Shown piece by piece: positions 28,201 to 36,106 of a stretch of 64,000 nt of DNA. The notes beneath the pieces are model-generated. The model ran no database searches. It saw only the letters and a list, made by a program, of their open reading frames with translations, and was not told the DNA's origin. Origin of the DNA: Bryobacterales bacterium (GTDB taxonomy: Bacteria; Acidobacteriota; Terriglobia; Bryobacterales; UBA6623); NCBI GenBank assembly GCA_026713545.1, contig JAPOOG010000040.1, positions 1 to 64,000 of the forward strand. The letters are read 5' to 3'. The translations under genes were made by a program, and so were the position numbers. Each line of letters begins with the position of its first letter. Within the stretch, counting starts at the first letter, position 1.

Positions 28201-28877
28201 TCGAGATCATGCGTCCCGATTTCGACATCACCCACACCTTCAACGGCAACTGGGTGTGGGAGATCCCCTTCGGTCAAGGGCGCAAATGGATGAACACCGG
28301 CAGCTTCCTGAACGCGATCGCCGGCGGGTGGGACCTCAGCGGATTTCTCCGGATCCGTTCCGGTGAGACGGTCAACATCGTTTCCGGAAGAGGAACCATC
28401 AATCGAGGCGGTTCCCGAGCCCTGACGAATACCGTTCATCTGATCGGCATGGATATCAAGGAGCTTCAGAGCAGGACCGGATTATTCCGCCACTCGGAGG
28501 GACGCATCAATCTTTTCGATTCCAGCCTCATCGCACCCAGTGGACAGGGCAATCCCGGCATCTTCCAGAACCCGGGGCTGCTGGAGGCGGGATCGCTGGG
28601 CATGTCCCCCGTCAGCGGGCCCTGGTACGCGTCGCTGGACGTGGGGCTCCGCAAGAGCTTTCCCCTGCCCATCACGGAACAATCGCGTTTTCAGTTCCGC
28701 TTCGATTTCTTCAACATTCTCAACCGCAGCAATTTCAACGTGGCCAGTACGACGGCGGGAAGCCTGGATGACCTGGGTGTTTATAACCGCCAAAATCCCA
28801 ACAGCACCCAGTTCGGCCGGATCAGCGGCACCTTTGATGCCCGCGAGATCCAGGTCGGGATGAAGCTCACCTTCTGA
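25254..28877 (+). CDS. Oar-like TonB-dependent outer-membrane receptor 1
   Basis: About 1207 residues. After a signal peptide (VITVTGILIALAVPAAGQ), residues 50-130 form a carboxypeptidase-regulatory-like beta-sandwich: RVDGTVQDQSGAVIPGASVT, then NEVGLYVFPQAPAGHYSI. A plug domain follows (VKELPLNGRSVTQLALTQAG, TLDGINNQDTF), then a long beta-barrel that ends in the aromatic signature VGMKLTF. Such proteins are abundant in Acidobacteria and take up large or complex substrates with energy from TonB. The start is GTG 25254, chosen because AGGAGG lies six bases upstream; the frame is open to 25200. It stands alone and its substrate is unknown; neighbouring exported hydrolases suggest carbohydrate or peptide fragments. 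Confidence 0.92.
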   Translation: MLRKATRQLTVSFFQRVITVTGILIALAVPAAGQVLTSRVDGTVQDQSGAVIPGASVTLTNVETNISLEAETNEVGLYVFPQAPAGHYSITTKLSGFKSTVLEGIQIEVDTPATIDIVLDVGVVDETVVVTASQPAMNTVNAEINTNINREQVKELPLNGRSVTQLALTQAGVTSRSGARSASINGTRGTFNNFTLDGINNQDTFIRTDALFGVIPLQESFIEEINITTANSEVDAGLGASQTQFVTRSGSNTFRGEAFYYNRNDALNANTFFNNAAGIRKEKVLIHQFGFNVGGPILKDKLFFFFDYEEERSPGTASVVRSVLTNSARAGNFSYVRQDNGELVTLDLLGLTGIAIDPAIRSLIDSTPQPNDTSVGDGRNVSGFRFNSPDKSNSDWIIFRGDYQINRKNSFTGTFHQFGFDYPNATGNGIGSVFPGLPGAGQDSTRRLGSFSLRSTFSPAITNEARFGFQAANPRFYTNETFDQGYRLDVAVFSNPVQDFLPQGRDTRNLDLMDNLTWVQGNHTIKIGGSTRWTRVDSFNDGGTVPTYILDFGTGNPDPLVPDIFPGGISAGELSTASGLLSTLGGFVDEAQQVFNVTSPTSGFVDGASQTSLLTQNFVNFYLADTWRATSKLSLTFGVRWEFHSVPDETNGLALLPVGGVEAVLNPDAVVDLAGATNGRPFFKNDGNNFAPNVGLAWQITDKTVLRAGYGLNYVVDNNLTTVLNALRGNDGLSQTVSLPGLSGTVSGGGRVPIPKPEFRIPRTARDGILADSTAALFTIDPGMRTPYVQQWNIGLQHQIMPDTAVELRYVGNHGIKLGRAVDLNQVLLPPDFVDDFRRAQRNLAANGHPAAGEPLQIFPQLGFGGFLQSGGVQNWIRNGEIGQYAGGFLAPNRVFFFAGEGGERFGATLPISYFLRNPNAFVGDFVGNNAFSRYNALQFEIRRRFRSGLTGQFNYTFGKVLTNFSGSQSNFRGLFDNAQPHLEIMRPDFDITHTFNGNWVWEIPFGQGRKWMNTGSFLNAIAGGWDLSGFLRIRSGETVNIVSGRGTINRGGSRALTNTVHLIGMDIKELQSRTGLFRHSEGRINLFDSSLIAPSGQGNPGIFQNPGLLEAGSLGMSPVSGPWYASLDVGLRKSFPLPITEQSRFQFRFDFFNILNRSNFNVASTTAGSLDDLGVYNRQNPNSTQFGRISGTFDAREIQVGMKLTF

Positions 28878-29010
28878 GGGACTCGATAGTCAGCTAAGAC
28901 GAGCTACTGTGGGTTGAACAGCGGGGCATTGGCGGCGTTCGGAACGCGAATCGTGACCGGCGATCTGTGATCTGCCAAGCCCCTGCTACAATAGCCACCG
29001 AGGCGACCCC

Positions 29011-29664
29011 ATGTCCGCTACAACCACTCCAGCGCGCGGTGTTCGACTGACGCAAGCAGCGGAACTCTACCACAGCGACGGCTACACCTGGGCCATCGAG
29101 CAAGCCGATGCCCTGCGCCGCCGCGACTTCGCCGCCATCGATTGGGACAATGTCATCGAGGAAATCGAGGACGTGGGACGCAGAGAGAAAAATCACTGGC
29201 GCGGTTGCTGCGCGAGGATCCTCGAGCACCTGCTCAAAATCGAACACTACCGCGAAGCCACCCATGAAGTGCTGCGGCACTGGGTGAGTGAAATCAAAGA
29301 CTTTCGTGAAGAAATGGCCGATGACATCATCAATAACCCTGGACTGCAAGGGGAATACGAAACGATGTTGAAGAGCGCCTGGCAAAAGGGAAGAAACTAC
29401 GCACGCCGCAGGCTGGCTGAATATGACGAGTCCAACGGCATATCGACGTTCAAGCAGGCTCGCCTTGAGCGTGACCAGACTCTGCCTGAACAATGCCCCT
29501 ATCGCCTGGAAGACGTGACGGCCTTCGATCTACAGCGAGACAGAGATCCTGACGAAGATGTTTGGCCCTCTGGCGTAGCCCGCGTCCTGAACGACCGGCT
29601 CGGCGCCGACTATCCCGTGCTCCCCGACCGCGACCGGGGCCGCAGCACGGGTTGGAGCCGGTAA
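29011..29664 (+). CDS. DUF29 domain protein
   Basis: The 217-residue protein matches DUF29 in its conserved run: YTWAIEQADALRRRDFAAID, WDNVIEEIEDVGRREKNHWR and ILEHLLKIEHY. DUF29 proteins are small helical cytosolic proteins of unknown function, common in cyanobacteria and Acidobacteria, and often near mobile or toxin-antitoxin genes. This one lies 78 bases from a leftward toxin-antitoxin pair. The C-terminal 40 residues (WPSGVARVLNDRLGADYPVL) look like an extension beyond the core. ATG 29011 is the first in frame, with no strong ribosome binding site. Confidence 0.85.
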   Translation: MSATTTPARGVRLTQAAELYHSDGYTWAIEQADALRRRDFAAIDWDNVIEEIEDVGRREKNHWRGCCARILEHLLKIEHYREATHEVLRHWVSEIKDFREEMADDIINNPGLQGEYETMLKSAWQKGRNYARRRLAEYDESNGISTFKQARLERDQTLPEQCPYRLEDVTAFDLQRDRDPDEDVWPSGVARVLNDRLGADYPVLPDRDRGRSTGWSR

Positions 29665-29741
29665 CCACTGCATCTTGTGTGTTAAGTCGTTCGGCCTTGG
29701 GGCCAAACCCACCGATTGATCTACGCGCCGCGATTGCGGCA

Positions 29742-30017
29742 CTACTTGGTAACAGCAAGCCGGACGTTCAGCGTGTCGAGCACTTTGAACAGCGTGTCGA
29801 TGCGCGGATTGCCGTTGCTGGAGAGCGAACGGTACAGGGCTTGTCTGCCCAATCCGCTTGCCTGGGCGACGGAGGTCATGCCCTTCGCACGGGCAACATC
29901 GCCAAGCGCCTTGATGAAGAAGTGCGGATCACGTTCTTCGAGCGCAATGTTAAGGTACATCACCAAATCATCATCGCTCTTCAAAAAATCAAGCACATCA
30001 AATTTTTTGAGTTTCAT
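29742..30017 (-). CDS. helix-turn-helix antitoxin of a RelE/HigB-type pair
   Basis: The 91-residue protein ends in an HTH that recurs in addiction-module antidotes: FFIKALGDVARAKGMTSVAQ, then SGLGRQALYRSLSSNGNPRI and DTLFKVLDTLNVRL. It should bind both the toxin and its own promoter. ATG 30017 overlaps the toxin stop codon as ATGA, so toxin comes first and translation is coupled, the HigBA-like order. Because the toxin frame lacks a normal start (see next entry), this antitoxin may now be an orphan. Confidence 0.9.
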   Translation of the reverse strand: MKLKKFDVLDFLKSDDDLVMYLNIALEERDPHFFIKALGDVARAKGMTSVAQASGLGRQALYRSLSSNGNPRIDTLFKVLDTLNVRLAVTK

Positions 30018-30316
30018 AATGCCCCCTGGAATTTGCTCGCCATCTGCTGGGCCAGTTGCTTGTCTTTCTGCTGGCTCGACTTATCACCGCCGCACAACAG
30101 GATCACAACGACGTTGCTCCGGATCGTGGAATAGACTCGATAACCTTTGCCAACACCGATCCGAAGCTCGCTGACACCACCGCCGACCGATTTGTGATCG
30201 CCGAAATTGCCGTCCTCAATACGTCTGATTCGAGCGGCGATCGTGACCCTGGCACGCTGATCGCGCAGCTTCCCGAGCCACTTCTCGAATGCTGCGGTGC
30301 AGACGATCTTCGTAAC
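30014..30316 (-). pseudogene. RelE/ParE-superfamily toxin frame without a usual start codon
   Basis: Read on the minus strand, the frame gives VTKIVCTAAFEKWLGKLRDQ, RARVTIAARIRRIEDGNFGD, a short run, then ELRIGVGKGYRVYSTIRSNV and VILLCGGDKSSQQKDKQLAQ, ending FQGAL. This is the addiction-module killer-protein family (RelE/HigB fold), full length at about 100 residues. The first codon of the family-like sequence is GTT (30316-30314), and a TGA lies three codons further upstream, so no ATG, GTG or TTG is available until near the end. Either translation begins at a rare start or a point mutation (such as GTG to GTT) silenced it. Confidence 0.75.
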
Positions 30317-30745
30317 CGCAGTGTCTCATAAAAGGGACATGCTGTCGCGTTCTTTCTCGCTATTTGCGGAGCCGCCAGCCAAGTAGAAGCCCCTTTGTGT
30401 CGTCAGATGTGATGGTTCGCCTCCATCGCCGCAATCATGCTGTCCACTGATCCGGTCCTGAAAGGCATGAACCGTGGACGCCCAGCCGTGCTCCAGGTGA
30501 CGAAGTCGAGATCGCCTTCGGCGGTCTTTGACCGACTTTCCAACATCGAGCCGGAACCGACCCCATCCTTCTCGATCAACTCCCCCACCCCGGATCCCGG
30601 TAGGCGAATAATACAGTTGGGTGTGGAGTTCCCCCAAGTGTGGATTCTTTCGGGGCTGAAGCTCGCCAGGATTCGGGTCTTCCAGCGGGGAAGGTCGGGG
30701 AAACCCTGTATGGACGCGGGAAACTCATATTCCCGGCGTCGCTGC
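30317..30745. other. intergenic stretch with an unassigned open frame
   Basis: A minus-strand frame ending at 30403 includes protein-like sequence (GELIEKDGVGSGSMLESRSK, then DLDFVTWSTAGRPRFMPFRT), but no plausible start, no ribosome binding site and no recognised family. It may be the remnant of a gene that once preceded the toxin frame. Confidence 0.35.
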
Positions 30746-31189
30746 CTATTGGCGGCGTTCCACCATGAACTGGTTCCGGCCCTTCTGGAGGACCCGGCCA
30801 TCCTGGTTGCTGAGCTCGATCTCGAGAGAAACGACTCCGCGGTCGGGTTTGGTGCGGGAAGGCTTCTTGCCGGCGACCCGAACGACGGCCTTGACGGTGT
30901 CGCCGATGAAGATCGGACCGACGAAGTCCCAGGACCAGTGCAGCGAGGCGATGGCGTGGACCTGGAAGCCGGAGCGGTTCTTGAGGCCGTCGGTGATGGC
31001 CAGCCCCAGCAGGCCATGAGCTACGCGGCGGCCGAACTGGGTTTCCCTGGCGAACTCCTCGTTCGTGTGCAGCTCGAAAAAGTCCATCGAGAGGCCCGCG
31101 AATTGCATCACGTGCCAGTCGGTGATGGTCACGCCGGGAGTTTCGTGCTGCTCGCCGATTTCGATTTCGTCGAAGTAGCGCTTGGGCAT
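30746..31189 (-). CDS. MaoC-type hot-dog acyl-CoA hydratase
   Basis: The 147-residue protein MPKRYFDEIEIGEQHETPG has the single hot-dog fold of R-specific enoyl-CoA hydratases. The hydratase motif is visible as FAGLSMDFFELH, with the aspartate and histidine five residues apart, then FGRRVAHGLLGLAI. It would add water to 2-enoyl-CoA in the cytoplasm. The start ATG 31189 is taken because the fold begins there; the open frame to 31399 runs through non-coding DNA. It is divergent from the CoA-transferase gene with about 185 bases between, so a shared regulatory region and a joint role in acid or ketone breakdown are plausible. Confidence 0.88.
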   Translation of the reverse strand: MPKRYFDEIEIGEQHETPGVTITDWHVMQFAGLSMDFFELHTNEEFARETQFGRRVAHGLLGLAITDGLKNRSGFQVHAIASLHWSWDFVGPIFIGDTVKAVVRVAGKKPSRTKPDRGVVSLEIELSNQDGRVLQKGRNQFMVERRQ

Positions 31190-31374
31190 GGTGGGGTTAT
31201 GGTAGCGCAGCGTGGTCTCCCGAGCGGGTGACCGGGCGCCCCGGCATCTGCCGCTAAAAAGAGGGCTTGCCTCTCCGGCTGATCCAGGTCCGCGGGCATT
31301 CCCGGGTATGTTCCCGCGGGCCGCGCCGGGACGAGTGGCGGGCCTTCGCCGGGTGATAAGATTTGGTCTCGCCG

Positions 31375-32943
31375 ATGACCACCGGACTGGAAAAGGCATT
31401 CCTGAGCGCGGATGAGGCGGTCGCTCGGATCGGCGACGGCCGCACGATAGCCATTGGCGGTTCCGGATCGGGGCACTGTATTCCCGACATCCTGCTGGAG
31501 GCCCTGGGGAGGCGGTTCGCGGCGACGGGGCGCCCGAACCGCCTGACGCTGGTGCATGCGTTCGGCGTCGGCGATCAGAAGAGCCGCGGACTGCAGCACC
31601 TGGCTCACCCGGGCCTGTTCCGGCGGGTGATCGGCGGGCATTGGTCGATGGCGCCGAAGATGGGCAAGCTGGCGGCGGCGAACGGGTTCGAGGCGTACAA
31701 CATACCCGCGGGCGTGATCGTGCAGTTGTTTCATGCCGCCGCCGCGGGCAGTCCGGGCTGGATGACCGAGGTCGGCCTCGGCACGTTCATCGACCCGCGT
31801 CTCGAAGGCGGGAAGCTGAATGCGAAAGCGCAGGAGGACATCGTCGAGTTGATCGAACGGTACGGGCGCGAGTACCTGTTCTATCCGGCGATTCCGATTG
31901 ACGCGGCCTTGATTCAGGGAAGCGCGGCGGACGAGCACGGCAATATCGGCATGAACCGCGAGGCGGGCTTCTGGCACAACTGCGCCATGGCGCAGGCGGC
32001 GCGGACGGCGGGAGGAATCACGATCGCCGTCGTGAAAGAGCGGGTTGCAGCGGGTGGGATTCACGCGCGGGACGTGCGCGTCCCCGGCTGCTTCGTGGAC
32101 TTCGTGGTCGTGGACCCCCAGGCCGGTCAGACCTTCCAGACGCATTTCGAGCCGGCCTACTCGGGAGACTCGCGGAAGCCGGACAGCGAGTTCGGCGGCT
32201 TCCCGCTGGATGCGCGCAAGGTGATTGCGCGGCGGGCGGCCTTGGAGCTTGCGCCGGGGACGGTGCTCAACGTCGGGTTCGGGGTTCCCGACGGGGTAAT
32301 GAAGGTGGCCCGGGAACAGGGCATTGCCGGCACCCTGGTCCCGACCATCGAGCATGGTCAGTTCGGCGGCATACCGGCGGAAGGCCTCGATTTCGGCGCC
32401 ACGTACAACAGCGAGGCGATTCTCGAGACCGGACACATGTTCGATTTCTATCAGGGCAGAGGGGTGGATCAGGCATACCTGGGTTTCCTCGAAATCGACC
32501 GTGAAGGAAACGTCAACGTGAGCAAGCTGGCGGACACGATCATCGGGACGGGCGGTTTTATCGATATCGCCCAGAAGGCGCGGAAGGTGGTTTTCTGCGG
32601 GACGCTGGCCGTGCGGGCGAAGACGGAGTTGGCGAACGGTACCGTGCGCTTCGTGAGCCGCGGGAAGCCCAAGTTCAGCGAGACGGTGAATCAGGTCACG
32701 TTCAGCGGACGGTATGCGCGGACCCATGGGCAAGAGGTGCTTTACGTGACGGAAGCGGCGGTCTTTCGACTGACCGGACAGGGCGTGCGCCTCGAGGAGG
32801 TCGCGCCGGGAATCGATATCGAACGGGACCTGATGCCTCAGTTGGGCTTCAGACCCTTGATGGCCGAGCCGATGGGCGCAATGGCGTCGGAGCTGTTCCG
32901 CGAGGATGCGCTGCCGCGGCGGCTGTTTCGTTTCTACGGCTGA
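31375..32943 (+). CDS. fused alpha-beta acyl-CoA:carboxylate CoA-transferase
   Basis: The 522-residue protein contains both halves of a family I CoA-transferase. The alpha half (FLSADEAVARIGDGRTIAIG, GSGHCIPDILLEAL) occupies about residues 1-255 and the beta half begins near VIARRAALELAPGTVLNVGF. PTIEHGQFGGIPAEG carries the glutamate that forms the enzyme-CoA thioester. Fused forms of this length are typical of propionate/acetate CoA-transferases. It shuttles CoA between acyl groups in the cytoplasm. ATG 31375 is used; a TTG 12 bases upstream is also open. Divergent from the MaoC hydratase. Confidence 0.9.
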   Translation: MTTGLEKAFLSADEAVARIGDGRTIAIGGSGSGHCIPDILLEALGRRFAATGRPNRLTLVHAFGVGDQKSRGLQHLAHPGLFRRVIGGHWSMAPKMGKLAAANGFEAYNIPAGVIVQLFHAAAAGSPGWMTEVGLGTFIDPRLEGGKLNAKAQEDIVELIERYGREYLFYPAIPIDAALIQGSAADEHGNIGMNREAGFWHNCAMAQAARTAGGITIAVVKERVAAGGIHARDVRVPGCFVDFVVVDPQAGQTFQTHFEPAYSGDSRKPDSEFGGFPLDARKVIARRAALELAPGTVLNVGFGVPDGVMKVAREQGIAGTLVPTIEHGQFGGIPAEGLDFGATYNSEAILETGHMFDFYQGRGVDQAYLGFLEIDREGNVNVSKLADTIIGTGGFIDIAQKARKVVFCGTLAVRAKTELANGTVRFVSRGKPKFSETVNQVTFSGRYARTHGQEVLYVTEAAVFRLTGQGVRLEEVAPGIDIERDLMPQLGFRPLMAEPMGAMASELFREDALPRRLFRFYG

Positions 32944-33086
32944 CTATGGCTATTTCTGTCGATTCTGCGGCCAGGGCAGAGCGAACAAGTGCTTTACCAC
33001 TCCTTCCGCCACGGGCTGCGAAGCTCACTGGACGGTTGCGGATGTTATCGTTTAGCATGCTCGGCGTAAATCTCTGGCAAGACAAG

Positions 33087-34307
33087 ATGACAAGACTCGT
33101 CATGGCGCTGTGTGTGTTCGCCGCTGCGGCTCCCGCCGTGGAGGTGCGGGGGATCACCCCGACCGGCGGACAGAAGCCGGCTGGCCCCTATACGTTGGGG
33201 GTGATGGCGGGTGATTACCTCTATGTCTCAAGCCAGGGCCCGCGGCGGCGAGACGGAACGATTCCCGGAACGATCGAAGAGCAGGTCGATCAAGCGGTGG
33301 CCAACGTAGAAGCGATCGTGCGGGCCGCGGGGCTCACACTCGACCACATTGTCTATACGCACGTCTACCTCGACGACATCTCGCTCTACGACGGCATGAA
33401 CCGCGCCTATGCCAGGCATTTCGGCGCCAATCCGCCCGCGCGCGCCGTCGTGGGAATCCATAAGCGCGCCAACGGGATGCACGTCACGATCAACGCCGTT
33501 GCAGTTCGTGATTTGTCGATGAAGACGGTGGTCGCACTGCCCGGGATCGACGTGAAGGAACCCTACTCCCCCGGAATCCTGACTCACGATCGACTGTATG
33601 TCTCGGGCATGCTGGGCCGGGACTTGAAGACCGGACGGATCCCGGATGGCATCGACAATCAGGTCGCGCTGGCGCTCGACAACGTCGGCGAGGTGCTCAA
33701 GGCCGCCGGGCTCGACCACCGCCACATGGTGTTCGTCAATCCCTACGTTGGGCCGAACATCGCCTACGGCGAAATGAACAGGGTCTACGCGACGTACTTC
33801 GAGTTCGGCAACACCCCGGCGCGGGCGACGATCTTCGTGACTTCCCTGCCCCACAACGCGCGTATCGAATTCACCGGCGTCGCTGTGCGCGACCTGTCGA
33901 AACGTCTCGCGGTGCGTCCGAAGAACATGAAACCCAGCCCGACCGCCAGCCCTTGCGTCTTCGCCGGCGACACGTTCTTCTGTTCGGCGAAAAGCGGCTT
34001 CATTCCAGGCGTCAACGGCGGGATCTGGGCATCAACCGTCGAGAACCAGCTTCGGCAGACGATGCGAAACCTGCTCGATAACCTCGAGGAGGCGGGGATG
34101 GACTTCAGCGACGTGGTGGCGACGAATCTCTATCTGGACGACCGGGCCGATTACGACAAGGCGAACGCCGTCTACAAGCTGTATTTCGCGGACCTGCTAC
34201 CCGCGCGAACCACGGTGCAGCAACTCGCTCCCGCCGAACGCCGGCCCCGCCCCAACGGACGCTGGCCGACCCTGGAGCAAATCTCACTGATTGCCGTGAA
34301 GCGGTAA
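33087..34307 (+). CDS. exported protein of three tandem RidA (YjgF/YER057c) domains
   Basis: After a signal peptide (MTRLVMALCVFAAAAPAVEV) the protein has three RidA-like domains at about residues 25-145, 150-270 and 285-405. Each has the family landmarks: GVMAGDYLYVSSQG, HDRLYVSGMLG and AGDTFFCSAKSG at the front, and PPARAVVG, TPARATIF and LPARTTVQ near the end. The arginine of the PAR motif, catalytic (R105) in E. coli RidA, is present in all three. RidA normally works as a cytosolic trimer that hydrolyses reactive enamines and imines; here a single chain could fold as a covalent pseudo-trimer outside the cytoplasm. ATG 33087 matches the signal peptide; the frame is open further upstream. 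406 residues. Confidence 0.85.
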   Translation: MTRLVMALCVFAAAAPAVEVRGITPTGGQKPAGPYTLGVMAGDYLYVSSQGPRRRDGTIPGTIEEQVDQAVANVEAIVRAAGLTLDHIVYTHVYLDDISLYDGMNRAYARHFGANPPARAVVGIHKRANGMHVTINAVAVRDLSMKTVVALPGIDVKEPYSPGILTHDRLYVSGMLGRDLKTGRIPDGIDNQVALALDNVGEVLKAAGLDHRHMVFVNPYVGPNIAYGEMNRVYATYFEFGNTPARATIFVTSLPHNARIEFTGVAVRDLSKRLAVRPKNMKPSPTASPCVFAGDTFFCSAKSGFIPGVNGGIWASTVENQLRQTMRNLLDNLEEAGMDFSDVVATNLYLDDRADYDKANAVYKLYFADLLPARTTVQQLAPAERRPRPNGRWPTLEQISLIAVKR

Positions 34308-34800
34308 TAGCAAAAACGTCAGTCTCAATATCCCGAAAGAGAACCGTTTCGCTTCAGAGGGGCGCGCCATCGATTCCGGCTGCTGCCAATGAGGCAAACA
34401 GAATTCAAACAAGACTGATAACCGTATATGTTTAAGCTACTTGCCATCTATCTCTCGGGTAACACACGATTTATCAGGCCTCACGTACAGACACGTCGTG
34501 CGGCAACTCGACCTGCTCTGCTCTCACATCGGTGAGCCGGGAAAAGAGACAAATACCAGTCCCGACGGCCATCGGCATTTCACTGATCAAAGAGCAAGTT
34601 CGTCTACCCCACCGGGAAAGAAGGCCTCAGGCCGTCTGTACTCGAACTCATACCCTGAGCGATTGGAGTGCGATGGAGAAACCGCCTTCTCCGTCAAATG
34701 CCGGGAAGACAGTTGCGCGGTCTTTCTGCAAGGAGTAGAGTTCAGACAGCAGGAGAATGGAGCCTGCTCATCTCATCATTCCGTAGAGGGAACCTCACAT
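34308..34800. other. intergenic region, no gene recognised
   Basis: An open frame to 34441 is in frame with the membrane protein at 34801 but reads as unstructured, cysteine- and histidine-scattered sequence and is probably non-coding. A small palindrome-like ACGT-n6-ACGT occurs near 34485-34500 in an AT-richer patch. No RNA gene was identified. Confidence 0.4.
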
Positions 34801-35235
34801 ATGCTCAAGCGAATCAGTGGCGTAATCCTCATCGTGATGGCGGTTGCAGTCGCCGTCCACACCATCGTTGAACCGCTCTATTACAGATCCAGCGAAGGTC
34901 AACCATACAGCCCGCTGTGGGCCATCCTGGGCTGGCTGATGATACTGCCCATCGTGCTGGGCGTGATATACGGTTATCTCCGCAAGAAAGACGTCGACAG
35001 CGAAGGGGGCAACGGCGCGGTCACGCGCGAGTTCCTTGCCGCCAACACGCAGTTCTACGGCTTCCTCTTCGTAGGCATCATGTTCCTCTGGAACTGGTTC
35101 AACCAAATCAGTCCCGGATTCAGCGCAATAGGCGCCGATACGGTCTCCCTGGTGTGGATACTCGTCGATGCCGCACTGCCGCTGCTTTCGGGAGCGATGG
35201 GAATGTTCCTTCTGCGGGCAGACAGCAACGGATAG
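34801..35235 (+). CDS. integral membrane protein, four helices
   Basis: The 144-residue product has hydrophobic helices near 5-22, 38-58, 85-103 and 114-137 (SLVWILVDAALPLLSGAMGM). Between helices 2 and 3 is a basic, acidic-mixed loop (YLRKKDVDSEGGNGAVTREF). No motif points to a function. ATG 34801 is preferred because the first helix starts there and GAGGGA precedes it. It lies about 220 bases upstream of grpE, on the same strand, without obvious operon linkage. Confidence 0.75.
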   Translation: MLKRISGVILIVMAVAVAVHTIVEPLYYRSSEGQPYSPLWAILGWLMILPIVLGVIYGYLRKKDVDSEGGNGAVTREFLAANTQFYGFLFVGIMFLWNWFNQISPGFSAIGADTVSLVWILVDAALPLLSGAMGMFLLRADSNG

Positions 35236-35458
35236 GGCGGCAACTTCAGCGCACCGTCCTGGAGCGATGACAAGTCATCGCGCAAGCGTCTGTGCGGGGC
35301 GCTTGCGGCCTATGATGACTTCCTTGTATCGCGTGATTACTACATGGCCTTCGGTCCGCGGGACGGAGCCACTGCGATCTACAGCAGGCAACCGTTTCCC
35401 TTCCCCGAACCGGCGCTTTCGAGGCCCTTTGTTAAAATGACCAGTAGCGTTGTCAGAC

Positions 35459-36067
35459 ATGCTTGAGAGCCCATCCAACGACAAGAATCCGGCGGCGGCC
35501 GGGGCCGAACCGACGACTGCGCGCGATGCAGACGAGTCCGCGGCAACCGCTTCGAAGAACGGGAAGCAAATCGGAACGGACGGCCAGGAAAGCGAGTCTC
35601 TCGACGAAGTCGCACCAGAGCCCGACCCGATCGAAAAGCTCGAAGCCGAGAAGGCGGAACTGCTGGACCGCTTCCAGCGAGCCCAGGCGGAGTTCGAGAA
35701 CTTCCGCAAGAGACTACTGCGCGAGAAGGACGAGGTGCGGGAGTATGCCGCCATGGATACCATCCGCTCCCTGCTGCCGGTTGCGGACGATTTCCAGCGC
35801 GCGCTCGACGCCGAGGGCCTCGATACGGAAGTCCGCAAGGGCCTCGATCTGGTGTTGAAGTCGATGTTCGACGTGTTCACCCGGGCCGGCCTCAAGCCGC
35901 TCGAAGACGGCGGCTTCTTCGACCCGAACATCCATGAAGCCGTGGATCGGGGCCCCGCCGAATCCGACGAAGACGACCAGAAGATTCTCGAGGTGTACCA
36001 ACGCGGTTACCACTTCAAGGACCGCTTGCTGCGTCCTGCGATGGTCAAAGTAGCCGTCAAGGACTGA
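35459..36067 (+). CDS. grpE: nucleotide exchange factor GrpE
   Basis: GrpE releases ADP from DnaK in the protein-folding cycle. A long acidic, disordered N-terminus (about 55 residues) precedes the coiled coil EKLEAEKAELLDRFQRAQAE and the signature FENFRKRLLREKDEVREYAA. The beta domain follows with DGGFFDPNIHEAVDRGP and the ending GYHFKDRLLRPAMVKVA. About 202 residues, normal length. ATG 35459 was chosen; the TTG nine bases upstream is possible. dnaJ follows after 39 bases, but dnaK and hrcA are not in this window. No CIRCE element was seen upstream. Confidence 0.95.
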   Translation: MLESPSNDKNPAAAGAEPTTARDADESAATASKNGKQIGTDGQESESLDEVAPEPDPIEKLEAEKAELLDRFQRAQAEFENFRKRLLREKDEVREYAAMDTIRSLLPVADDFQRALDAEGLDTEVRKGLDLVLKSMFDVFTRAGLKPLEDGGFFDPNIHEAVDRGPAESDEDDQKILEVYQRGYHFKDRLLRPAMVKVAVKD

Positions 36068-36106
36068 GCCCGCACCGCGATCCATACCCGCCAGGGATAC
36101 TTCAAC

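Noticed and set aside
32946-33086. N-terminal extension of the RidA protein
   Set aside because: The signal peptide begins at ATG 33087; the upstream codons read as non-coding.
34441-34800. 120-residue N-terminal extension of the membrane protein at 34801
   Set aside because: The extension is not protein-like and the helix start and ribosome binding site fit ATG 34801.
35236-35448. CIRCE operator before grpE
   Set aside because: The TTAGCACTC/GAGTGCTAA arms are absent.
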